Part shown: positions 38,073 through 49,715 of the stretch, piece after piece
Layout: every line of letters begins with the position of its first letter
Numbering within the stretch: the first letter of the stretch is position 1
DNA from: Paratinospora sagittata
Taxonomy: Eukaryota > Streptophyta > Magnoliopsida > Ranunculales > Menispermaceae
Assembly (NCBI GenBank): GCA_035771175.1
Contig: CM069598.1
Location: forward strand, 12,134,539 to 12,198,538
DNA length: 64,000 nucleotides
Reading direction: 5' to 3'
Position numbers and translations under genes: made by a program
Notes under the pieces: generated by a model
Told to the model about the DNA's origin: nothing
The model's input: the letters and a program-made list of their open reading frames with translations, nothing else
The model's database searches: none

Positions 38073-38572
38073 AAATTCTACAATCCCAGGATAATTTTCC
38101 AAACTATAAATACAACAAAATAACACCAACAATTTTTAGCGTGGAAAACCCTCCAAAGATGAGGTAAAAAACCACGGGACCCGTAGGTCGCTTTAAGAAA
38201 CTTCCACTATAATCAAATAGGATTACAAACGTCACCTTTCGGTGGATCTCTCACAAATACACAATACCTATGTATCTTCAATTTGTTGATAACACTTCAC
38301 AAATTGGCTCACACTGTTTCTTCTCAAAGAAACTCTCTTTGAGGCTCTCTAGATCTCTAGAATTAGATCTCTCTGAATATTTGATCTCTCTCAGATGATT
38401 TTGAAGAATGAAATTAAGGCTCTATTTATAGGAGTTTAAACAGGGGCAATTTCGTAATTAGTTTGATCAACCCACGTGAAATTTGCTTTGTTCCCATGCA
38501 GCCCACGTGAATGTGCTAGCCACCTTGCTGCCCACGAGTATCCTGCTTGCTGCAGGATGAGGTGGACCAACA
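38073..38572 (-). repeat. Element 2, 3' LTR (outer end missing)
   Basis: About 500 bp matching the 5' LTR from AAATTCTACAATCCCAGG to GGTGGACCAACA. The outermost segment present in the 5' LTR (42892-42920) is absent here. Unrelated AT-rich sequence lies next to the break. Confidence 0.92.
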
Positions 38573-38589
38573 AATTTCCCCCCTCCACC

Positions 38590-41500
38590 TCATGTGGAAC
38601 AGGGCTTCTCCACACCTGCAATCTCTCTACAAATAGTAAGTTTTTCTTTGGTCAGGGACTTCGTCATCATATATGCCCCGTTGTCATTAGTGTGGATCTT
38701 CTCAACTTGCAACAATTTATTTTCCAGCACATCACGAATCCAATGATACCTTACGTCGATGTGCTTGGACCTTGAATGGAAGGTTGAGTTCTTGCTGAGG
38801 TGAATTGCGCTTTGACTGTCGCAATAAAGAGCATATTTTTCTTGGTTCTGCTGCAACTCTTGTAGGAACTTTTTCATCCACAAGATCTCCTTACAACCTT
38901 CAGTGATTGCAATGTACTCTGCTTCTGTGGTACTTAAGGCAATACACTTTTGTAATCGTGATTGCCATGAGACAGCTCCCCCTGCAAATGTTATTAGGTA
39001 CCCGGATGTCGACTTTCTCGTATCCACGTCGCCAGCCATATCTGAATCTGTAAATCCTTCTAATGCAGATTTATCATTACCAAAACATAAACAATGACTA
39101 GAAGTACCTCTAAGATACCTGAGTATCCATTTGACTGCTGTCCAATGTTCCTTTCCAGGATTTGATAGAAATCGGCTCACAACACCAACAACATGAGCAA
39201 TGTCTGGTCTGGTGCATACCATAGCGTACATTAGACTGCCAACTACCGATGCATAGGGCACCTTACTTATCTCCGATTTCTCCTCCTCGCTTGAAGGACA
39301 CTGGCTCGAATTAAGCTTGAAGTGGCTTGCCAGTGGAGAACTAACAGGTTTAGCTTTGCTCATGTTGAACCGCTCCAAAACTTTCTCAATATACTTTTCT
39401 TGAGATAGCCAAAGTCTCTTGTTCTTCCTGTCACGAACAATCTTCATGCCAAGGATTTGCTTTGCGGGTCCTAAGTCTTTCATGGCAAAGGACTTGCTTA
39501 ACTCTTTCTTTAACGTGTTAATCTTGCCAATATCTTGGCCTACAATTAACATATCATCAACATAAAGCAAAAGAATAATAAAATCACCATCAGAGAATTT
39601 CTTGATGAAGACGCAGTGATCAGCTGTCGTTCGGTTGTATTCCTTTTCCTCCATGAATGAGTCGAACTTTTTATACCACTGCCTCGGTGCTTGTTTCAAA
39701 CCATACAGACTTTTCTTTAGCCTGCATACCAGCTTCTCTTTTCTTTTGACTTGGAAACCTTCGGGCTGCTCCATATAGATTTCCTCGTCAAGATCACCGT
39801 GCAAGAATGCGGTTTTTACATCAAGTTGTTCAACCTCCAGATTAAGACTAGCTGCCAAGCCAAGAACAACTCGGATTGAAGACATTTTTACCACTGGTGA
39901 GAAGATTTCATCGAAGTCAACGCCTTTCTTCTGTTCGAATCCTTTCACAACCAATCTTGCTTTGTATCGAGGTTGCAAGCTACCTTCTTCGCTTTTGATC
40001 CTGTACACCCACTTGTTCTTGAGGGCTTTCTTTCCCTGTGGTAATTTTACCAGGTCAAATGTGTGGTTCTCATGTAGAGATTTCATTTCTTCCTTCATGG
40101 CTTTCATCCACTCAGTCTTATGCTGGTCAGTGATAGCTTCGGTATAGCTCTCCGGTTCTCCCCCGTCAGTGAGCATCACATAGTCGCTAAGAGGATATCT
40201 TTGACTTGGTTGTCGCTCTCTGGTGGATCTCCTTAGCTGTGCTTCTGGTTGGACTTGTTCAGGAACTTGTTCAAGAACTTGTTCAGGAACTTGTTCTGGT
40301 TCTGAACTTTGAGGTGGTGGAACATCATCCTCAGTATCTGGTGCAGCTTCCTTGTCATCTGAATTTGTTGATGGAGAGACTGGTTCCAGATTAACTGGAA
40401 GTTCTTCTGATTGTGGCTTCTCAGGTTTCTGAAAATCCTCGATCGTCTGATCTTCAAGAAACACCATGTCTCTGCTTCTGACAATCTTTTTGTTGACAGG
40501 GTCCCAAAGTCTGTAGCCGAATTCTTCATGGGAATATCCCACAAAGATACACTGCTTCACTTTTCCATCCAGCTTGGACCTCTCGTCTCTAGGGATGTGA
40601 ACAAATGCTCTGCAGCCGAATACTTTCAAGTGTTTGTAAGAAACGTCTTTCTCCGTCCAAACCTTTTCTGGTACGTCGTAGTTCAGAGGAACTGATGGAG
40701 AAAGGTTGATTAAATCGACTGCTGTCCTCATTGCCTCCCCCCAATAGGAGTTTGGCAGTTTTGCATTTGAGAGCATACATCTGACTCTTTCACAAATGGT
40801 TCTGTTCATCCTCTCTGCGACACCGTTGTGTTGAGGTGTCTTTGGTACCGAATTTTCCAGCCTGATGCCGAAACTTCTGCAGTACTCCTCGAATGATCCA
40901 CGATACTCACCGCCATTGTTTGATCATACACACTTCAAACGTCTGCCAGTTTCTCTCTCAACTTTTACATGAAATTGCTTGAAAACTTCCTGCACTTGAT
41001 CTTTAGTTTTCAAAGCAAAGGCCCACACTTTTCTAGAGTGATCATCAATAAAAGTCACAAAATAATGAGCACCTCCTAGTGTCTTACAACTCATTGTACA
41101 GACATCTGTGTGTATTAAATCTAGAATATTTGATTTTCTAGATGGTGGGGAACTACGAAATGCAACTCTATGTTGTTTACCCATAATACAATCAACACAA
41201 GTACGTAAAGATGTACCTGTCATTCCTGGCAAGTGCTCCTTCTTGGAAAGAATCCTGAGACCCTTTTCACTCATGTGGCCGAGCCGCTTATGCCATAACT
41301 CGGTGGGAACTTCTTTCCTCATGGTATTTACTTCTTCTTTACACAGCTTGGCTACTGTGTGGTAGAGTGATGCATCTTTCTTGCCTCTAGCTACTACCAA
41401 GTTTCCTTTGGTGAGCTTCCATTTTCCTTCACCAAAGTTATTATTGTAGCCATCGTCATCAAGCATTCCAGTGGAGATCAAATTGAGGCGGATATCTGGA

Positions 41501-42624
41501 ACATGTCTCACATCTTTCAAGAGTAACCTGTATCCAAGTTTAGTTTCTAAATGAATATTACCGATGCCGATAATTTTGGATGCATCATCATTTCCCATCC
41601 TCACTCGTCCGAAATCACCTTGCGTGTAGGCTGAGAAGAAATCTCGTCGTGAGGTGACATGGTAGGACGCACCTGAGTCAACTACCCATGTAGAGTCTTG
41701 ACTTGCAAGGTTGACATAATCAGCATCTCGAACAATGACGACTTCTTCAGTGAGAGTTGCGGTGTCATTTGTTCGGGTTTCTGCTTCTTGATTTCTGGAT
41801 CGTTCCGCCTTTAACTTTCGACATTCTCGAATGAAGTGTCCAGGCTTGCCGCAGTGATGACACTTCTTGTCATGCCACGATCTGGACTTTGAACGTCCTC
41901 TTTGCTGACTTTGGTTACGAGGATTTCTGCTTTTACTCCTTCCGTGCCATTCTTGCTTGCCTTATTTTTCCATAACAAGTGCTTCAGTTTCAGGAGTATA
42001 ACCATTTTCTTTTCGTCGAGACTCTTCGTTCAGCATTCTGTCTTTTACCATATCCATGGTAAGCTTGCCGCCAGGAGCTGAGTTACTAACTGACACAACT
42101 AGAGTGTCCCAACATTTTGGTAGAGAACTCAGTAACAACAACGCTTGTAGCTCGTCATCTACGATCATCATCATAGAGTTGAGTTGATCTACAATGCCTT
42201 GGAACTCACTCATGTGTTCTGATACGCTGCTTCCATCTTTATACTTCAAATTGACTAATCGTCGTATGAGATTAGCTTTATTCTGTACGGTTGTCCTCGC
42301 ATACATTGTCTCCAATTTTTGCCAAAGAACGTAAGCATCGTGTTCATTTGCAAAATTTTGAAAAATGCTCTTGTCGATCCATTGTCTGATTTGAGCAGCA
42401 CATTTTCGGTTCAGCACGGCCCAGTCAGCGTCTGTGCTGGTTGTTTTTGGTGTCTTGTCATCTGTCGAAGTTGTAGTCACGATTTTCTCCTTCGGCATTA
42501 TAATCGGCTTCCACATATCTTTAATGTATAAAAGATCCTCCATCTTCGGCTTCCAAATTGCATAATTAAATGCAGTCAACCTGATCATATTGCCTGTGTA
42601 CATATTGCCTGTGCTCTCATCCAT
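38590..42624 (-). pseudogene. Element 2 gag-pol polyprotein frame with two internal stops
   Basis: From the ATG at 42624 to the stop at 38590 a single frame of 1345 codons is kept with no frameshift. Two stops break it: TAA at 41964-41962 (gag, before the zinc knuckle) and TGA at 40923-40921 (integrase, where CGA/Arg is expected). Domains in order: UBN2-type gag, CCHC (CHHCGKPGHFIREC), protease DSGASYHV, GAG-pre-integrase WHKRLGHMS, integrase, RT with YVDDMLIV, and RNase H. Next to the TGA, integrase reads SNNGGEY, with Asn at the second catalytic Asp of the DDE triad. It encodes replication functions of a plant LTR retrotransposon. As it stands it is inactive unless stops are bypassed. Confidence 0.93.
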
Positions 42625-42659
42625 TTGAGTCGTCAATGAACAGATTTCACGGAGCTTGA

Positions 42660-42860
42660 CACTTTTCCGGCGATGAATTTCCGGTGATGAATAGTACTAT
42701 ATGAATAGTACTTAATGAATAGTACCCCTTGTGAATAGTACTATATAAATAGTGCCCTTGTGAATAGTACTCTATGAATAGTACTACTATTCTAAATAGT
42801 GACTGCCGACAAAATAGTACTATATACGTGAATAGTAATATATGTATGAACAGTACCTTC
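42660..42860. repeat. Tandem repeat in the leader of element 2
   Basis: About eight imperfect copies of a 20-25-bp unit built on TGAATAGTACTATA occur between the primer-binding site and gag. Both GAATAGTACT and AATAGTGC variants are visible. Confidence 0.8.
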
Positions 42861-42891
42861 TCCGAAAACGACCCAGGCTCTGATACCACTT

Positions 42892-43420
42892 TGTTGGGAA
42901 AATCGATGGTTGCAAAGAAATAAATTCTACAATCCCAGGATAATTTTCCAAACTATAAATACAACAAAATAACACCAACAATTTTTAGCGTGGAAAACCC
43001 TCCAAAGATGAGGTAAAAAACCACGGGACCCGTAGGTCGCTTTAAGAAACTTCCACTATAATCAAATAGGATTACAAACGTCACCTTTCGGTGGATCTCT
43101 CACAAATACACAATACCTATGTATCTTCAATTTGTTGATAACACTTCACAAATTGGCTCACACTGTTTCTTCTCAAAGAAACTCTCTTTGAGGCTCTCTA
43201 GATCTCTAGAATTAGATCTCTCTGAATATTTGATCTCTCTCAGATGATTTTGAAGAATGAAATTAAGGCTCTATTTATAGGAGTTTAAACAGGGGCAATT
43301 TCGTAATTAGTTTGATCAACCCACGTGAAATTTGCTTTGTTCCCATGCAGCCCACGTTAATGTGCTAGCCACCTTGCTGCCCACGAGTATCCTGCTTGCT
43401 GCAGGATGAGGTGGACCAAC
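42892..43420 (-). repeat. Element 2, 5' LTR
   Basis: About 529 bp, with plus-strand start TGTTGGGAAAATCG beside the primer-binding site and end GGTGGACCAAC at 43420. Four extra bases (CAAC) before AGTTATT make the exact right border ambiguous. Confidence 0.92.
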
Positions 43421-43872
43421 CAACAGTTATTAGCATATCCATTGTTCCATTGTTTGGCATTTGACTGATTTGGAGATCCACTTGTTCGACTATGAGCAAC
43501 ATTTGCAGATGCGACAGTTGTTAAGGATAGATTGTTAAACTGGTTCAATTGTTCCAGATGAGTATCGAAACTCAGTAATGATGCTTGCAACTCTGGCCAA
43601 GACAATTTGTCTTTCTCTTGTAGAAGTGTAGTTATAGGAAGATATTCTGAATTTAGTCCTGCTAATATGCAAGAAATTAGATCAGGAATAGGAAAAGGAT
43701 GACCAGTGGCTGCTAGGGAATCTGCATAGTCTTTCATCTTCGCAAGATATTGCACCATTGTCATCGAATCCTTTCAAGTTGTTTGAATTCCGGTACAACA
43801 AATTTGAATCCTAGCTCTGTTGCGTGCTCCACACAACTCTGCTATTGCCTTACATGCTCCTTGTGATGTAGA
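43421..43872 (-). pseudogene. Element 3: copia gag fragment
   Basis: On the minus strand a UBN2-like gag piece (MVQYLAKMKDYADSLAATG, then DLISCILAGLNSEYLPITT) is preceded by RNRARIQICCTGIQTT with a TGA at 43776-43774. It is cut on the left by the 5' LTR of element 2 and on the right by the LTR of element 4 (from 43873). The rest of element 3 is not seen on the far side of element 2. Confidence 0.8.
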
Positions 43873-44249
43873 TGTTGTGCGGAATCGTGGTAAAGCATGA
43901 AAGAAAAAATAAGACAACAATATTTAACGTGGTTCGGCAAATTGCCTACGTCCACGGGAGACAACAAACTTGTATTACTTCACCCTTAGGTGGATCTTAC
44001 AGATTAGATTTCTTGAATTAGATATCTCAGAATAGATCTCAGAAATGAATTTCAAGAATGAAGTTAGGCTCTATTTATAGGAATATTCAGGGGCATTATT
44101 GTAATTATAAATATATAATATAATATATTTAATAATTTAATATATCACCCTTTCGGCGCATTCGACACCATTTTCTGACGGCGCCGAATGCGCCACTTTC
44201 AGCCGCCCACTTGCCCCTCTTTTGTCGGCTACATGAGTGGTCCCCAACA
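43873..44249 (-). repeat. Element 4, 3' LTR
   Basis: A 377-bp LTR, TGTTGTGCGGAATCG...GGTCCCCAACA on the plus strand, followed by the element's polypurine tract (minus GGTGGAGGTGGAGATT at 44250-44265). It belongs to the same family as 56140-56518 and 60602-60780. Arms GGCGCATTCG (about 44155-44164) and CGAATGCGCC (about 44185-44194) form an inverted repeat. Confidence 0.85.
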
Positions 44250-46105
44250 AATCTCCACCTCCACCTCATGTGGAACAGGGCTTCAGCATACCTGCAGCAA
44301 TTTGTCAATTAAAGCTGCAGAGCAACAATCTTCACCGTGGCGAGCTTCCTTCAAAAAACTGTTGCTGCCTCCATTAGTACCCTTAAGCACTCCGAGCTTG
44401 TGAGATGTTGATCAAGTCCAAACAATGTTGAAACTTGATCCCTGTAACCACCTTTGTAAGCATATTTGCGGGGTTGTCTGCAGTCTTGATCTTTTGCAGA
44501 AGAATACTCATTTCTTATACTATTTCTTCGAACAAAATGAAAACGAACATCAATATGCTTCGTTCGACTGTGATGAACTTGGTTCTTTGCCAAACAAATG
44601 GCACTCTGACTGTCGCAGAAAACTTCAACATTCTTTTGCACAATTCCCAAGTCTTTAGTCAATCCATGAAGCCAGATTGCTTCCTTGAAAGCTTCCGTTA
44701 CTGTCATGTACTCTGCCTCTGTAGTAGACAAAGCAACTGTTGACTGTAGTGTTGATTTCTAACTCACTGGTCCTCCTGCCATAGTGAAAACATAACCAGT
44801 AATAGATTTGCACTTGTCAAGATCTCTAGCATAGTCCGAATCCACATATTCGACTAGATGCTTACAATTTTTCTTATTTCTCTCGAACTTTAAACCAATA
44901 TCCACAGTACCATGAATATACCGTAGAATCCATTTCACTGCTTTCCTGTGGCCTTTACTGGGGTTGTGCATGTAACGACTTACCATACTTACAGCATGTG
45001 AAATGTCAGGTCTGGTACACACCATAACATACATCAAGGCACCAACTTTGCATATGGAATGTTCTCTATTTGCTTCTTCTGATGCTCGGAATTTGGTGAC
45101 ATTGATGAACTTAGCTTGAAATGTGGTGCCAATGGTGTGCTCACAGGTTTTGTCATGGCCAATGCCAAAAGTTTGAAGAATTTTCTTCAAATACTAAGTC
45201 TGAGTCAAATAGATTGTGCTTTTGGCCCTGTCTCGAGTTATCTCCATCCCGAGAATTTTTCTGGCCTCTCCAAGATCCTTCATTTCAAACTCTGAGCTCA
45301 ATTGAGCCTTCAGTTTGTTGATCTCCACCTTGCTTTTAGATGCGATTAACATATCATCTACATATAAAAACAAGTAGATAAATGTACCATCTTGAAGTTT
45401 GCGATAGTAGACACAATGATCAAACTGACTCCAGGTATATTTCTGCCCTTAGATAAAGTTGTCAAATCGCTTGTACCACTGTCTCGGTGACTGCTTCAGG
45501 CCATACAATGACTTGCTCAACTTGCAAGCCCAATTCTCTATTCATGGTACTTTGAATCCATCTGGTTGAGATATATATATCTCATCTTCCAAATTACCAT
45601 GCAGAAAAGCAGTTTTGACATCGAGTTGGGCTAACTCGAGATCAAACTGTGCAACCAAAGCCAATAATATTCGAATTGACGAATGCTTAACAACAGGTGA
45701 GAATACCTCATTGTAGTCATTTCCTTCCTTCTGAGCGTAGCCTTTTGCTACCAGTCTGACTTTGTATCGGATACTATCTGTGCTGGGAGGGCCTTCCTTC
45801 TTAGCGAAAACTCATTTGCAGCCAATTGGTTTCTTTCCTTTCGGAAGTGGAACCAACTTCCAAGTCTGATTCTGATGGAGTGATTCCATCTCCTCATTCA
45901 TTGCCATTTTCTACTTATCACTTTCCATACTCTGACTAACATCTTTGTAATTGTATGGAATATCATCTCCGGTGACTGGAAAAGCATATGCAACCATGTC
46001 AGTGTACCGAACAGGTTTGTAATGTTCTTGAGTATATATCATGATAAAATGTTGTGAATTGTTTAGATGACCCACTAGGCTTTCAAGCTTACCCATATTT
46101 TTCAC
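44250..46105 (-). pseudogene. Element 4 pol remnant: reverse transcriptase and RNase H
   Basis: The minus strand encodes copia RT ([45 protein letters not shown]) and RNase H (YVDSDYARDLDKCKS, STTEAEYM, DSQSAICLAKN). Stops are scattered, for example at 44761-44759 and 45196-45194, and there are frame changes. The right end breaks at about 46105, in the linker before RT, against a gypsy LTR fragment. Integrase, protease, gag and the 5' LTR are absent. Closely related to element 5. Confidence 0.88.
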
Positions 46106-46663
46106 ATGCAGGTACTTAAATAATAAAGTAGCAAGTTGTGACGTGGTTCAGTGATAGGGGTGGGATGGTAATTTGGATAAGATTTTATTTAGTGAATGAA
46201 CTAATTACTTGTTTGACTTTGTAAACTCTTATTTGAAAAAGATTGTATTGACACTAGAAATTTTGATAAAACCTTATTATGATTACTGAAGGAATCATGA
46301 TTTACTTTAAATGTATGCGCTTTGGACTTGAACGTGTTAATTATACCTGACGAATATATTTAAAATGTTGTGTCCATAATGAATGGACAAGGGCAAGCAC
46401 CCTCACAATTCAATATGAAAATTTGTATAGTGGAATTATGTGGTCCTTAGCATGAAGATGGAAGGGTATTCGTTTATCTTAATCAGTTGTTTGGTTAGAA
46501 GAATACAAATTCATAGTGTTGCAAATTTTATTACCTATATAATGGTTATGGGTTAAGATAGACGGATACGATTAGCATTTTGATTTTCGGTGATCTTTCT
46601 CGACAAAATTAAAATATTCATTATTTTACTTGAAATTTAAGTTTTGAAAATCGGGATGTTACA
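46106..46663 (+). repeat. 3' part of a gypsy-type LTR
   Basis: Starts abruptly at about 46106 near GCAGGTACTTAAATAA, a CAGGTA context as in plus-oriented gypsy LTRs, and ends CGGGATGTTACA at 46663. No coding sequence. The 5' part of the LTR is missing. Confidence 0.5.
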
Positions 46664-47652
46664 CATGTTCCTTCTTTTTCACCTCTAGGGAGTGCGAATA
46701 TCTCCTATTGAGAGAGATCTTGGTTTAGATCCATTTGGACGCTTGCTGCTGCTTTTTGCTGGCTTTTGCTTCGAACTAATGCTCTAACAAAGACTTTTGT
46801 CGTTTCTCCAGAGGTCTACCTGGAGTGCTGGCATGGGAGAAGGAGTTGTTCGTTGCGCCAACAGCTACACGAGCAGTATCTGCGAAAGCCTTTCAACATT
46901 CTTCTCAAAGTTGCTAAGGCGTGAATGTTTCTTAGTCGAGCTTTTTATCTTCTTGGGTGGCCTTCCCCGTTTGACAGGAGGTAATTCTAGTGAAGCCACT
47001 GGTTCTTCGATTTGTATATGGTTTGCTTCTTGGCTCATGGCAAAAAAGCTGACCTTGACTCATACTATTGTCCCCACAAACGACACTAAATGTTGGTGCA
47101 AAATCTGACCAACACCAAATAGTTGAATATGTGGAGGGGAAGAACTGATCTAGAAGCTTGGGCTCTCCGAATCCGATGAGGGCTTATTAGCTAGATCTGA
47201 GAAGAAGAAAGAAAGAAATATGGCTATCGTGAGGAACACCAGTGTTGTGCCACCTGAGGACCCTCTGATACCTAAGTTAGAGTTTGTTCAAGACTATAAT
47301 ACTAACTCTTGTAGAAAATTGTACCTACCTTATGAGGAGGGTTGTAGGTCTATTTGTAGAGGAGGTCATCTGGCTAGAGTGGCTAGCTACTCAGTAGGCA
47401 TGTGCCACTCGTCGTCTTGTAGTTGGTTGAAGTGGACTGGTCGAACCCATCTATTTCAGGAAGGTCGAATCGGATGAACCCTATCTTTCTAGTTCGTCCA
47501 GGAGAAGGAGTCATATTTTATCTCTGTGTCGAAGTTCGTATTTGATATGTACAAGTATCTCAGATTTCTCGGGATACGACGTGTTGAGAAGGACTCCTTC
47601 ATCCTCTATACCTTGTTCTAGAATGGTCAGCTCGGCAACGTGTCGAGCTGAA
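46664..47652. other. Unclassified repeat-like DNA
   Basis: Contains ATTGTCCCCACAAACGACACTAAATGTTGGTGCAAAATCTG-type sequence (about 47065-47105), a string common near plant retroelement borders. An 85-codon frame from ATG at 47220 (start MAIVRNTSVVPPEDP) has no family I recognise. GC content is higher than in the surroundings. Probably decayed transposon; no function is proposed. Confidence 0.35.
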
Positions 47653-49715
47653 TCAGGCTGAGCCGAGGCATACCAAGCTAGGCCGAGCTATACTATTCAT
47701 GTTGGGTGTCCCCGACATTGTGTATTGTGGGACGATACCACATTCCTCTAGGAAATTAACAAAAGATCTAGGACGTTGTTCACCAGATCCGTCATATCTA
47801 CCGTAGTATTCACCACCACGGTCAGACTTAACGACATTAATTTTCTTGTCAAGTTGATTTTCAACTTCAAACTTTAAAGGCCTTAAATACATCCAGAGAT
47901 TGAGACTTCTCATGAATCAAATATACCTGCCCATAATGAAAATAGTCGTCTATGAATGTAATAAAATATTGTTGCCCATTCCAAGAAGTTGTAAGGAATG
48001 AGTTGTTGTTCAAGTTAGTAAAGTTATTTCATTCTAATTCAACCTAAGAAGGTCAGAATCACGCTCTGTAGGATTAGAACCTATGACATCGGGTTTTCTT
48101 ACTATGACTATGTGTGACAATACATAAATAAGATCATAAAGAAAAATATTCTTTTTGTACCTCCAAATACAGCTTGTATGCATATGGTTTTATAAACTCA
48201 AATATTCTATAGGTTCAATTTCAATTGAGATCAATTGATTCTTTGTTACTTCCCATAGGAGAAGTAATAGGTGACATATCTGTATGAATTAATTCTAAGA
48301 CATCAAATTTTCTTTTGTCCCCTAATTTCCTTATGTTTGTCTGTTTCCCTTTTACGCACTCAACACAGACTTCAAAATTTGTAAAATCAAGGGAATCAAG
48401 AATCCCGCCAGACACAAGTCTCTCAATTCTCTGTTTAGATATATGTCCTAAACGCTTGTGCCACAACGTAGCGGAATCCCTGCCAGTTAATTTACGTTTT
48501 GTACCACGTGAACTGGTATGTGCAAAGTGTTATTATATGAGGCAACCGTGTCAAATAAATATAGGTTATCAGTTAAAGACAAAATACCTATACCAACAAT
48601 ATTTGAATCTAAGAAAAAACTAAATTTATTATTTCCAAATGAACAGGAATAGCCGAATCTGTCCATAGTAGAAATAGAAACCAAAGTCTGTTTAAAAGAG
48701 GTACAACAAAAGTCTATTCCAAATTCAAAAAACGACCAGTCTTTAACAATAGCGTAAAAATCCCTATAGCCTCTACTGCAACTGTTTTGCCATCACCCAC
48801 ATAAATGCATCTTTCAGTATTACTTGGCTTTCAGCTCCACAGACAACCCTACATGGACACACTTATGTGAGTAGTAACACCATAATCTACTCACCAAGTG
48901 TGTTCAGGTACAAAAGTTAAATTAACTTTAGAACAAACCAAATTGAGAAGCATACATTTCTTTACACGCCAAACGGCATACTTGTGACATTTCTTCTTTA
49001 TGTGTCCACCCTTATTGCAAAAGTAATAGGTAAGTTCCTGATCCTGTTTCTTTTGCACCTTTTGTGGTGATGTCCTTTCTGCACCTATCTTCCCCTTTTT
49101 CCTTTTCTTATCCTGAAGAATAGTTGCTAAGTGAGCAGTCTCAACCTTCTCTCGCTTAATCCTATCTTCTTCTTGCATGCAATGCGATATGAGTTCATTA
49201 AGAGACCATTTGTCCCTTTGGGAGCTGTAGGACACCTTGACTAACTAAATTGTGCAAGAAGTGAGATAAGAACCAGATGCATGAGCAAGCCCTCAGAGAG
49301 CTCTAACTTTAGTGCCTTGAGTTTGGAAGCGAGATGAGACATCTCCATGATGTACTTCCTTATGTTCATTTTTTCCTTTATAGTTCATTGAAACAAGGTT
49401 ATCCAGAAGCGTACTTGTCTCAACCTTTTCTTTTTTCTCAAAATGCTTTTCAATTTTCTCAAGGAACGTCTTAGCAGTGTCTTCCTCAGATATTATGCCC
49501 CTAAAGGTTTTCGGAATGGAAAGTTTCATGATCATAAGACTCATGCGATTATAATGATCCCACTTTTCTATGTCCCTTTTGTCCTCATGGGGACTACCAT
49601 CAGAGAGTTTAGGAGGTCGTTCTATCCGAAATCCAATGTCAAGATCCATGCCAACCGAGAACAATCATTACATTATCTTTCCAATTCTTAAAGTTCGTGT
49701 CGTTAAGCATAGGAA
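47653..49715 (-). pseudogene. Element 6 gag to integrase remnant
   Basis: gag (about 49715-49293) contains NDTNFKNWKD, then a frame change into MDLDIGFRIERPPKLSD. 49235-48891 holds the linker and a zinc knuckle reading YYFCNKGGHIKKKC, with tyrosine at the first zinc-binding cysteine. 48684-48487 is protease/pre-integrase linker; 48466-48230 has MWHKRLGHISKQRIERLVSGG and HTDM. The integrase core (47985-47653) has FIDDY, KSDRGGEYYGRYDGSG and a damaged end. A block of about 260 bp (about 47990-48240) splits the integrase. Several frames and stops make it inactive. Confidence 0.85.
47990..48240 (-). mobile_element. Possible tRNA-derived SINE inside element 6 integrase
   Basis: This stretch interrupts the integrase between the HTDM region and FIDDY. 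On the minus strand it has GGTTCTAATCC (about 48085-48075), one base from the pol III B-box consensus GGTTCGAATCC. An A box was not convincingly found and no clear target duplication is visible. Confidence 0.3.

Larger units (their letters stand above)
38073..43420 (-). mobile_element. Element 2: young Ty1/copia LTR retrotransposon
   Basis: Minus-strand element with 5' LTR 42892-43420 and 3' LTR 38073-38572. Its primer-binding site TGGTATCAGAGCC reads at 42888-42876, and a purine-rich tract (GGTGGAGGGGGGAAATT) lies just inside the 3' LTR. The shared LTR sequence (about 500 bp) differs at one base by eye (CACGTGAA at about 38506 versus CACGTTAA at about 43354). The outer about 30 bp of the 3' LTR (CGATTTTCCCAACA end) are missing at 38073, and no TSD can be shown. 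The right border abuts a gag fragment of another copia element. Confidence 0.93.
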
